NCBI GenBank assembly: GCA_002633005.1
Contig: NMRA01000331.1
Location: 198,542 to 225,346, forward strand
Reading direction: 5' to 3'
Source: Phoronis australis
Taxonomy: Eukaryota; Phoronida; Phoronidae
DNA: 26,805 nucleotides
Position numbers and translations under genes: made by a program. This document shows, piece by piece, positions 18,650 through 26,805 of the stretch. The notes below the pieces were generated by a model, which saw nothing but the letters and a program-made list of their open reading frames with translations, had not been told where the DNA came from and did not search any database. The stretch's first letter is position 1; each line of letters begins with the position of its first letter.

Positions 18650-21170
18650 ATGAATGACAAGAATCGTACAGTGGGATCATCAAGTCAAAAACATAATGGT
18701 ATAATATCTAAACTTATTCGGTTTACAATAACGAGGTATCTTACACGTTATATTGACACGCTTCTTATAACTTGTAACGTGCATTTGAGAGCATTAAAAA
18801 TAAGGCCTTTATGGAGAACAACAGGTATATTTCTTTGCCTTGCCAAGGAAAATCAAAATTTCGAATACATGCATTTTGCATTTGTTCTTGTGTCCAATCT
18901 GTTAACGGCGTTCGCAATTTGCAAATAGATCCCAATACGGATCGCCGGTAAACAATTACAGTAGAATGTTGAGAACGCCTCTTAAGTCGAGGCGCTAACT
19001 TTTAAAGTCGTGAGATCAATAATTCTTGATTTCATGTGGAAAGTCTTCCTTTGAATTTCGAATTGCGAGAAAAGGGTTAACACTGATTTGGTCTTTTAAT
19101 TAGCAACTTTTGTTTAATGTAAGGGAAGAATTATTGCTGAAACAATATGTTGACTCTTACTGCTAAACGAACAATGAGTCAAATCAAAGGATACTCATGA
19201 ATATGACAAAAAATCATTCACTTAATACAAAGGTCCTTATTAATTTATAGGCAGTTATGTATATGGCAATCAGACGACGAGATCAATATACCGAAATGTC
19301 AATGAAATGTTTTCAATTAACTATGAATCACGCACTGGATCCTTCACTAAGTCGTTAACACAGATGGCGAATGTTTTGCAAGCCATTATAATAAAGACAA
19401 AATCATAAATCTCTCTTGACGTTGCTCATGAAGAGCACCAAATGTAATATCTGTAATATGATCAGTTTCAGAAATGTGAATAAAGGAAGTAATTATGAAA
19501 AACTGGCAAGAAGTTACCAAAACGAGACTTCTAAATTTCTAGGTCAACTTTACGACAGCTCATTTGCAAGTTTTAGTGAATCCGAGCAGAAACAAGACCT
19601 GGATATCAAGAGACGTATTTTCATTTTAAAATATGTTGCCAACATACATATTTTGTTTCAATTTTAATGTAACACTATACAACAGTACACGTGTTACAAT
19701 TTCAAACCGTTAGGCTTCAGAGCTGGAGTCTAATCTCTGAACCCGAAACTCGACTCGAAAAGTCACCAGTTGCATATCACGCTACCAGTAACTCTCAAAT
19801 TTCTACTCGAATCATGCAGTATAATTGGTTATATTTCGAATCTGTGTTTATACGTGGAGTCTGAGTTCGGAGATTAGATCGTGCACTCAGATGTTCATTA
19901 ATGTTTGCTGTGTTGTCGTTATTTGTTTGCCAGTTACTTTTGTTTTGAATGAAAGCCTACTCTTTTTAAAGAGCCATTTGGCACCCTATCATTTTCTATC
20001 ATATTTCTGTGACATGCGGCGTAGTTAATGGGAAGTGGCAGCAACTTAATCCATTGACCGTACAATTATGTATTCATTATATGGTATGTGTAACGTGGGA
20101 TCACAGTATGATGGTTCGTGACACGTTTCTGCTCGAATTCACTAAAACATACAAATGAGCTACTTTTGTATTTGTCCTTGCTGTTTCGTCTGCAGCTCAT
20201 TAAATGCGCAAAATATACGACGCGTTTTTATGTGTAAGCCGTGTTTTGTGAGTGCGTAACCGTGATCGAGTGCGTGAGCCGTGTTGCTAGGGTAGCTTTT
20301 TTGTGAGGTCCTAAAAATGTACAAATATGGCTATGTTCGGGACATCAAATCTCAGGAATGGTTGGTCATATAAAAATAAAACTTCAAGTACTCTGGTTTG
20401 TAATAGCAAGATTAAATTATACAAGTTTTCTACTTTCAGAGAGCATACTTCTAATAATTACTTACTATGATTTTGTACATTTTTACTAAACGCGCAGACT
20501 TTCCCATATACTAACATATAGCAGAGTATCATGAGCATTTAAAACGAACTAAATGGAACAACGGTCTGAAACAAGCTCGTCCGATACTATACAAGTGTTG
20601 GTTTACTATACAAGTGTTGGTTTGCATTCAAATTAGTACAGTTTTCAGGCACACCAGCTTATTTTGGGAATGACACTAGATTTTGTAGTCGATGCAACAG
20701 AATTTTAAAACCAGAACAATTAAAAAAACTCCACGTAGGTCCGTCCACGCAATGCGATTTTATGTTCTAATTTGAACTTTTTCCTTTTAACACCTGAGTC
20801 ACGTGTTGTGCACATAAATGCGCACACTCAATTGCCAGCACGATGCAAGATGTAGTAAATGGAATTTTCTGTAATATTTAGTATTATTTTAACCATCACT
20901 GGTGTTACGGTTTCGCTTAAAAAGCGAATGAACATGCAAGATGTGTTCACACAGCTAGAATTTACATTTAGGACCAATAACGTTTTACGCTGTATCCCCT
21001 CGTTACATGGTTTCATGATTTGTGATTATAAGAGCAATCCCTGCAAATGGAAAGACACTGTCCCAAACTGTACACACATTGTTCAACGGTAGGAGACGTT
21101 TTGTGGCAATATTCCTTAAGTTACAGAGAATTTGTTATTTTGTCAGCAGGCAGTAGTTGTTTTGCAGTCA
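18650..21170. other. Non-coding stretch with small repeats
   Basis: A plus-strand frame at 19416-19667 contains NVNKGSNYEKLARSYQNETS and is mildly coding-like but unassigned. An imperfect inverted pair (TCTAATCTCTGAAC near 19730, GTTCGGAGATTAGA near 19866) and a 19-bp tandem duplication (20586-20623) are present. Direct repeats of GAGTGCGT...CCGTG lie at about 20251-20282. Confidence 0.4.
20586..20623. repeat. 19-bp tandem duplication
   Basis: ACTATACAAGTGTTGGTTT occurs twice head to tail (20586-20604 and 20605-20623) with no mismatch, so it is a recent slippage or repair event. Confidence 0.95.
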
Positions 21171-21174
21171 TTAA

Positions 21175-21465
21175 CATTGTTCTCGTCATCGTCGCCGTTG
21201 TGGTCGTCGTCACCACCGCAATGATGATAACCATTACCAACTTCACCACTATCATCACCAATAACACCATCATCATAACCGTAGTCAACATTACCATCAT
21301 CGTTGTCGTCGTCATCAACACCACCTCTACCCATCGCTATCGCCATCGTTATTATCTTTGTCGTCTCTCTCGTCAACATTGTGGTCACCGCCAAGAGATT
21401 AATCTGAATCGTCACTACTGTCATCATTCCTTCGTTATAACTGCCATTCCATCACTATTGCCTTT
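21175..21465. repeat. CAT/GTC/CAC trinucleotide-rich tract
   Basis: An imperfect trinucleotide tract (ATC, GTC, ACC, CAT units) keeps several frames open on both strands. The resulting peptides rich in V, T, I and H, or in D and M, are artefacts. If the receptor's first intron runs leftward, the tract lies inside it. Confidence 0.85.
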
Positions 21466-21917
21466 ATTATAATCAGCCCCTAGCCTCACTGCTGTTCATT
21501 TTCTTCTCCGTCCAGTTGAGCGTCAACTCGCCATGATTAGGATTATTGTCACCATCACTGGCACTGGTCAGCATCTTCGTCATAGTTATGAATTGCACAT
21601 ATCTCTTTGTGATGATGACATGGATAAAACTCAATGATTTGCAAATATCTTGATATGAGCGCTCATCAAACTGACATGTCTCGCCTCGTTCATTAATAGA
21701 CAATTCGGTTCCACGAGTACAGTGAACACATTTGCTACCTGTCAAGCAGATGGGACACCTGTCACATAGGCGGCGAACAACCAAAAGCTTTTTTCGGAAG
21801 ACACATTAAACAACAACAATGAATGTCAGAGGAAAGCAAGTTACAACGTCCGTAGCCATTCATTCATGAACACAAGCAAGCTTCTCACACAATCTTTCAC
21901 TGATTTAAAACTAAATT

Positions 21918-21923
21918 ACTTAC
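21918..21923 (-). other. Splice donor of receptor intron 1
   Basis: On the minus strand the exon ends CCA and the intron starts GTAAGTAATTT, a near-consensus donor. The reading frame hits a TAA six bases later if it is not used, which supports splicing here in phase 1. Confidence 0.85.
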
Positions 21924-22647
21924 TGGAATAGTATAAACCAATCTCTTCTCTGGGATCAAAAGTTTGGTACTTTGGCTCATACTTGAAATAAGACCCAATT
22001 ATGTCGTTGTTGAAGGCGCTGATTCCGTAGTGAAGTCCGTCCGCAGCTAAATGGCAGAATCTTCCCATTACGTAATCCTGGCCATCTGGTTCATAGACGA
22101 TCTTATATTTTTTCCATTTGTAAGACGTAAACAATGTTGCCAAATAAAGTGATAGTGAGTTGAATGATGGCCCGGTGTTCGTCATCAGAGAAAAGACAGT
22201 TTTCTTTTTCACCGAGAATTCCCTGGCTAACGCCCCAGCAGTTATCAACGGAATGTTCCAGTAACGAATCTGTCTCGCTATGGGGGCCACTGCATAATCA
22301 CACCCAGGTCCAATAAATACGTCCACGGATCCAGACATATAAAAGTTAAACGCTTGATTTATCCCGTGAGCTATATCGCATCGCGTGTCCGCGTATTTCA
22401 CAAGAACTCTTTTCCCTCGCAGAAGATTTACGTCCTGTTTTACTCTCTCAATAGACATATTAATAGCTGGTGCCACTTTCTGCTTTTGGAACAAAAACGA
22501 GCTACTGTAAGGTAGCAGAACTGCCAACTGCACTGTGTCGTTTTCTTTGCCGTTGGTGTAAGGTGCGATAATAACTTCATCCAGTTCTGCACAATGGTTC
22601 CCATAAAGCCCCGCAAATAGCAAAATGACGAAAACCGCCATCACCAT
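21924..22647 (-). CDS. Natriuretic-receptor/receptor guanylyl cyclase-type, first coding exon
   Basis: Encodes 241 residues plus one base. Residues 1-20 form a signal peptide (MVMAVFVILLFAGLYGNHCA), and the rest starts an ANF-receptor ligand-binding domain (periplasmic-binding-protein fold, type 1). Family marks are LAVLLPYSSS (41-50), VAPAINMSIERVK (58-70), VFIGPGCDYAVAPIARQ (110-126), IPLITAGALA (132-141) and the TNTGPSFNSL segment (156-165). Cys90 and Cys116 are 26 apart, the spacing of the first disulphide loop in natriuretic receptors; Cys198 sits where the second loop begins. Sequons are at N36 and N63. The ATG has G at -3 and G at +4, with an in-frame TAA 12 nt upstream. The exon ends TTCCA|GTAAGT, in phase 1. 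Transmembrane, kinase-like and cyclase parts would be in later exons, which were not found. Without them a clearance-type receptor lacking the cyclase cannot be excluded. It is probably an extracellular receptor at the cell surface. Confidence 0.92.
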
Positions 22648-22654
22648 TTCAGTG

Positions 22655-22678
22655 GTTTACGTTTAGTCCGACGTAAAC
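22655..22678. promoter_or_regulatory. Small palindrome just upstream of the receptor start
   Basis: GTTTACG (22655-22661) and CGTAAAC (22672-22678) form a 7-bp stem with a 10-nt spacer, ending 8 nt before the receptor ATG on the minus strand. It could be a 5'-leader hairpin or a protein site. The evidence is the symmetry and position only. Confidence 0.25.
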
Positions 22679-23647
22679 TTGCGTATGTCTCAGCTCACAT
22701 TAACAACCTTCATTCAGTCGCTGCGAGTTCTTCCACCAGTCGCAAATCCCCATGTTGTCGTTTTCTGTTGATTAACGAAGAAAGCTTTGACATCAGTTTC
22801 GAAGAGATGGTCGCGTTCTAAGGCTGACTAGTTAGCTCAACTTGGTAATTATCTAGCCATTAAGAATGATTTCGTTAATCAGGAAACTTGGTTACGTCGT
22901 GTCCACAGATTCAAATGACATCAAATGAATAGCCCGAGTCATTAAAGTGTTCCCAATATGCATTTTTGAAATAGTAATTTTTTGCTTATCAGAGATAAAA
23001 TACAACTATTTTCAGAAATAAGAAAATACAGTATATTTTACGACGTGATGTCGATGGAACCAAATCAGCGAAAATAATTTTGAGGTAAAAAGTAATCTGT
23101 GGCTATTGTTGATGAATTGCAAATGAAGTGCGTTCACGACTAAAACGTTCAAACGTTTCATTTTTAAAAGCTTAAACATCGAAGGCAACAATTACTTGAT
23201 CCGTATAAAAATCCGTCAATCAGAGCCGAAATATAGCAAATAACATGTGAGGAAATAAGGACTAAAGACAGTGCAAGCTAATAACGATCCAAACCAACGT
23301 TGCTTAGTCACACCGAATCGGTCGTTGTTATGGCGATAAACACGGAACTTAGAACTAAAATGTCGACTGTTGTGCTACTGCTTGAAGGAAAGGTGAAAAG
23401 TAAAATTGCTAAATTGCGATGACACCATTAAACCTGGTAAACATTGGTATTTCGGTGTACGTTGATCATTTTAAAGAGGCGTGCCAAAATATTTACCAGT
23501 ATCTTTAGCAACAATTACAGTAAAGTAACCAACCTAACGCAGCTCTAAGCAATATTGTGAATCATTTTGATCAATTGTCAGAAATACTCAGTTGTATAAG
23601 ATATACTATGCTTTTAAGTGAGGTCTGTCAACGTTTCGAATCTTAGC
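22679..23647. other. Upstream region of the receptor gene
   Basis: AT-rich, with no confident exon. It probably contains the receptor promoter or a 5' untranslated exon and intron, but no convincing TATA box or start site could be chosen. Confidence 0.35.
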
Positions 23648-23679
23648 GGTTGCTAGGAAACGCGTTTACCATAGCAACC
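23648..23679. promoter_or_regulatory. Palindromic pair of RFX/X-box-like sites
   Basis: The left half GGTTGCTAGGAAACG (23648-23662) and right half CGTTTACCATAGCAACC (23663-23679) are reverse complements apart from two single-base gaps. Each half resembles an X-box bound by RFX factors. GTTGCTAGG is the complement of CCTAGCAAC, the core of known X-boxes, and the right half reads GTTGCTATGGTAAAC on the other strand. Neither matches the strict 14-mer exactly. The site is about 1 kb upstream of the receptor start codon. RFX sites are typical of ciliary and sensory genes. Confidence 0.45.
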
Positions 23680-25534
23680 ACAGCATTATTGGGCTACATG
23701 CAAAGTTTGTAAAGGGTCAACTACTATTGTAAATTATCCCCAAACGTTGTATTATATTGTACAAGCATTTTGAGGTTGTTTTAGATCAACTATGTGCAAA
23801 ATTTGCATCTTTTCATGGTAACAGATAAGAGGCTTTTAACCATAGCAAGTGTATTCAGCACTGGATCAGGGCAGATTGCGAAAATCTCGATTTGTATTTG
23901 TGGGAAATGTTTTGTGTCATGGAGAACAAACCAGTTAAGACCGATGTCATGTTTTATCCAAAACAGTAATTTCAATTTTCTATTATCGGGGCAAAACTCT
24001 ATTATTCTTATGAATACAGTATTGGGAAATCTCTATGAATTGTATAATTCATTATCAAATTGGTTCAGTTATACTATACCAAGTATTTACAGAAAAAAAA
24101 GTCTCCGTTGCCAGGAATGACCCAAAACAGTCTCGAGATACGATCGTCCAAACAGAACACACCCCAGGCAGGTACCATAGGGACGCCATTGTTTATAGTT
24201 GACCCAGACAAACAACGCATTACTGTGCCTCTTTGGGATCTTTCGGAGAGAAAAGCTGCCAGCCAAGCCTGAAGAGAGGACATTGATGTGGTATTTCCAT
24301 TTTTCAGGACAATTCCATGCTAGTCAGCAAGAAAAGAGGGGAAGTGGCAGAGTAACAGGCCTCTGACTATCCCCGTGTTGCAATGCAGAGCTTCCAAGGT
24401 GTTGTTGTAATCAAAGATTACAGTACATGGAACTCCATCATTGGATATTGCACGCGTGCCGCAATCAACACTGTTGGCCGAGACGTCACTATTTACTTGC
24501 GCCTGGTGAGATGCACGTTTTACTTCAGGCTGGCAAATATGTCGGCTGCTTAGTTTTGCAATGAAAGAGAGTGTCTTCCTCTGGGAATGTCAAGGCTGAG
24601 CTTCAACAGATACTAGATCAGCCAATCACATAGGTGTCAAGGTCATACGACGCCTGTTAGCAAACAAAATGTCAGTCCTCTTGAGTGAAGAAAATATCGG
24701 ACATGCTGGTATAGGAATGAAACAGAGCTTTAGAAGTCTTTAAATGGCCGGGATACTTCCAAATTCAAGTCTTTTACTCCAGATTCTAAGGGAAAGAACC
24801 TTCTTATTTAATACAAAATGCAAACAATTTGAGTAGAAAAACATAGGTCAAAGGCCCAGAAAGAATTATTGGGCCTTATTATTGATTCCGTCTGCAGCAA
24901 CTTGGCAAGAAAACAGATCCATGTCTGTTGTGTATGCAGCTTCCATGCCAATTTTGATTTTCCATACAAACTGATGCGCCTGCCTTATTATCTGTTTTCA
25001 ACATAGCCTTCAACAATCATGTTGGCGTTGTAGTTAGTAAAATGCAGTTGTTGAAGAAGATTTGTTGATCAACAGTTTTGCGTGGAATTTGTTGATAATG
25101 CAAACCCTGTTTTACAGGACATGCTCTGGGGTGAGTTCCGTAAAATTGAGAAACTCGCGAAGTAAGATAATGTAATCACATGCTTCGCTTGTAATACATA
25201 CCGATACCTCGCAAAAGTCTTGGGTAATAGTGCGAAGACCTAGCGTCTAATGAACGCACGTCAGGTCTGTATTTTGAAGAGTCATGGAACGCGAAAGCTC
25301 ATAAAAAATATCTTTCAAACAACTCCTGACGAAAGTACCATCTTGCAACGTTTACTACAGAGTTATTCACTTTCCCCTGAGGGAATTTCCAGAAAAAACA
25401 CAAAATTCACGATTATGGGCTCAGGAAAAACTCTGTGGTCAGACCTTGTAGTCTCTCTCCCACTAGGGGGTACTCTGGTATTTGTATCAGTTCGACACTC
25501 CTTATTGTTTATTGACGGCTCCATAGGAATACAT
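23680..25534. other. Non-coding stretch with weak coding-like remnants at 24060-24860
   Basis: Between 24060 and 24860 both strands show protein-like pieces broken by stops. The plus strand has GTIGTPLFIVDPDKQRITVP and LANKMSVLLSEENIGHAGIG. The minus strand has SLQAWLAAFLSERSQR and VDCGTRAISNDGVPCTVIFD. Which strand, if any, once coded is unresolved. A 137-codon plus frame begins at 25250 and runs into the repeat module at 25535, so I do not call it as a gene. Confidence 0.3.
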
Positions 25535-26020
25535 CTTTCAAATTTTACAAAGCTCCTTCAAAGGTTTAAGGAGACGGCCGCAGACGCAAAAAACAAAAGC
25601 TTCACTAGAGGGCAACACAGTGGTCTAACAGTCATGGCCTTTTCATTAGGAACACATTTGTAAATTCTCATAATGATCCTTAAAGCGGCATGGTAGATAG
25701 GGAGGTGGACGCCAGAAAACGGACACAAAAATAACAAAAATTTCCACAAGGTGGCGTAAAATTCGTCGAATTCGTCCAAAAATGGAATGGCATCATCGCC
25801 TTTGTATCAAAAACCTATCTGTCGAGTTTCATGAAATCCATCAAGAAGCTCCGAAGGTACAGAAGCAAACGTAAAAAAATAAAATTGTCACTAGGAGGCA
25901 CAGCGATATTCGGTTCGGTCCGAAACTTGTCGTCATCTGTCGTCAGCCGCATAAAACACACCTGTCAAATTTCAGTAAGATCCGGCAAGTGTTTAGGAGA
26001 TGCGGACGCCGGACGCCCAG
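25535..26020 (+). repeat. Interspersed repeat with three diverged ~57-bp modules
   Basis: Three related modules start at 25535 (CTTTCAAATTTTACAAAGCT), 25819 (CTGTCGAGTTTCATGAAATC) and 25962 (CTGTCAAATTTCAGTAAGAT). Each continues with a CCTTCAA, CATCAAG or CGGCAAG block, a GGAG or CGAAGG block and a GACGC or AACG tail. Spacings are about 284 and 143 bp. The motif (TTTCATGAA.ATCC.TCAAG followed by GACG-rich sequence) is of a type I recall as common interspersed repeats in marine invertebrate genomes. The third module runs into a GGACGCC direct repeat (26002-26037). Confidence 0.5.
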
Positions 26021-26264
26021 ACTCGCGGACGCCCAGACAAAGATGTGGGCGCATAAAAATGGCGTGTTATAAAAATGTTCAGGTGTTTGAAGAAGTGTTA
26101 TCAGAACTCCAGCTCTGGAATGCCAACTTTGTTCTCGTGCTGGTGACATTGCGCCGCGCATGTGTGGCATCTGTTTGCATTCGTTTGTTCGGGTGATGGT
26201 TATTGCTATGAAATTTACTGTCAATCACACTTTTCGCAACTCCGCCGTTTTTCAATCGAATTGC

Positions 26265-26601
26265 CATATCATTAGAAATCCCTGCATAAGAGTCATATCA
26301 TTAGAAATCCCTGCATAAGAGTCATATCATTAGAAATCCCTGCATAAGAGTCATATCATTAGAAATCCCTGCATAAGAGTCATATCATTAGAAATCCCTG
26401 CATAAGAGTCATATCATTAGAAACCCCTTCACCATATCATTAGAAATCCCTTCATAAGAGTCATATCATTAGAAATCCCTTCATAAGAGTCATATCATTA
26501 GAAATCCCTGCATAAGAGTCATATCATTAGAAATCCCTGCATAAGAGTCATATCATTAGAAATCCCTTCATAAGAGTCATATCATTAGAAATCCCTTCAC
26601 C
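26265..26601. repeat. 29-bp satellite array, about 12 units
   Basis: Head-to-tail units start at 26265 and every 29 bp after. Each opens CATATCATTAGAAATCCC and ends TGCATAAGAGT or TTCATAAGAGT. Unit 6 (26410-26432) is a short 23-bp form ending CTTCAC, and the last unit (from 26578) ends the same way, CTTCACC. Unit types in order are five TG, one short, two TT, two TG, one TT and one short. There are no variable spacers, so this is a tandem repeat and not a CRISPR array. Confidence 0.97.
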
Positions 26602-26805
26602 AGTGTGATTACACCAGTTCTTGATGGTGTGTGATTATACCACAAGCGAACGAAAAATAATTTACTTTATACACAATTATCATTTTCCATACCTGACATA
26701 TTTGAAAAATATTTAATTCTATTAACCAAGAGTGTCACCAAAAAGCGAAAAATAACAGGGTGTTACAGTAACAAAAAAGGAAAAGAACCAGAAATATTTC
26801 ATAAA
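26602..26805. other. Right edge, nothing recognised
   Basis: About 200 AT-rich bases after the satellite. They begin with an imperfect pair of GTGTGATTA(C/T)ACCA strings (26604-26642) and show no coding signal. Confidence 0.5.

Noticed and set aside
21143-21472. Open frames on both strands rich in V/T/I/H or D/M
   Set aside because: Produced by the trinucleotide tract; low complexity and open in several frames at once.
21473-21784. Cys-rich minus-strand frame (CDRCPICLTGSKCVHC) just after receptor exon 1
   Set aside because: Does not continue the ligand-binding domain, no acceptor in the right phase, and the rest of the frame is not protein-like. Probably intronic.
15000-21923. Later exons of the receptor gene (rest of the ligand domain, transmembrane, kinase-like, cyclase)
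   Set aside because: No minus-strand frame carries the expected motifs, so the gene's later exons are outside the window or were missed.
24330-24480. Minus-strand HCNTGIVRGLLLC, similar to the endonuclease VII HCH.TG.VRGLLC motif
   Set aside because: The paired CxxC upstream is absent, the frame is short, and the plus strand reads equally well. Likely coincidence.
25250-25663. 137-codon plus-strand frame
   Set aside because: Its 3' half is the interspersed repeat module and no domain is visible in the 5' half.
26265-26601. CRISPR-like regular array
   Set aside because: Units are contiguous 29-mers without variable spacers, in a eukaryotic context.

Overview
The window looks like AT-rich nuclear DNA from an animal: split genes with GT-AG signals, a metazoan receptor exon, LINE and LTR retrotransposon remnants, a foldback DNA transposon and several tandem repeats. 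The mix (natriuretic-receptor-type ectodomain, THAP and VGHIPR-type fragments, I-type LINE with RNase H) fits a marine invertebrate, perhaps a cnidarian such as a coral or anemone. The organism is an inference. Nothing bacterial was seen: no operons, ribosome binding sites or CRISPR.

Layout. 1-6900 is mostly non-coding. It holds a 142-bp inverted-repeat element (1164-1305), a 5 x 40 bp minisatellite (2101-2300), a near-perfect foldback (3683-3840) and a coding-like exon pair of an unidentified gene (5927-6142 and 6257-6384). 6909-9663 is a dead LINE with reverse transcriptase, RNase H, C-terminal Cys-His motif and a 3' hairpin. 9690-10010 is an unexplained GC-rich block. 10090-11221 holds traces of a Ty3/Gypsy-type pol. 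11945-12256 is a broken THAP domain and 13291-13505 a broken VGHIPR-type domain. The latter is cut by a DNA transposon at 13506-15164, which has 13-bp terminal inverted repeats, a 7-bp target duplication and a 620-base assembly gap near its apex. 15172-21900 is mainly non-coding with two microsatellites and a few weak coding-like stretches.

The one confident gene is on the minus strand: the signal peptide and first part of the ligand-binding domain of a natriuretic-peptide-receptor/receptor-guanylyl-cyclase type protein (21924-22647), ending at a GTAAGT donor. No later exon was found, so the gene either continues beyond the left edge or has short exons that I missed. About 1 kb upstream lies a 32-bp palindrome made of two RFX/X-box-like sites (23648-23679). 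The right end carries three diverged copies of a ~57-bp module (25535-26020) and a 29-bp satellite (26265-26601).

The recognisable mobile-element and domain remnants between 6909 and 13505 all read on the plus strand, opposite to the receptor gene. I found no clearly new multi-gene system. The best leads are the receptor with its X-box palindrome, the foldback transposon that splits a domain, and the orphan exon pair.
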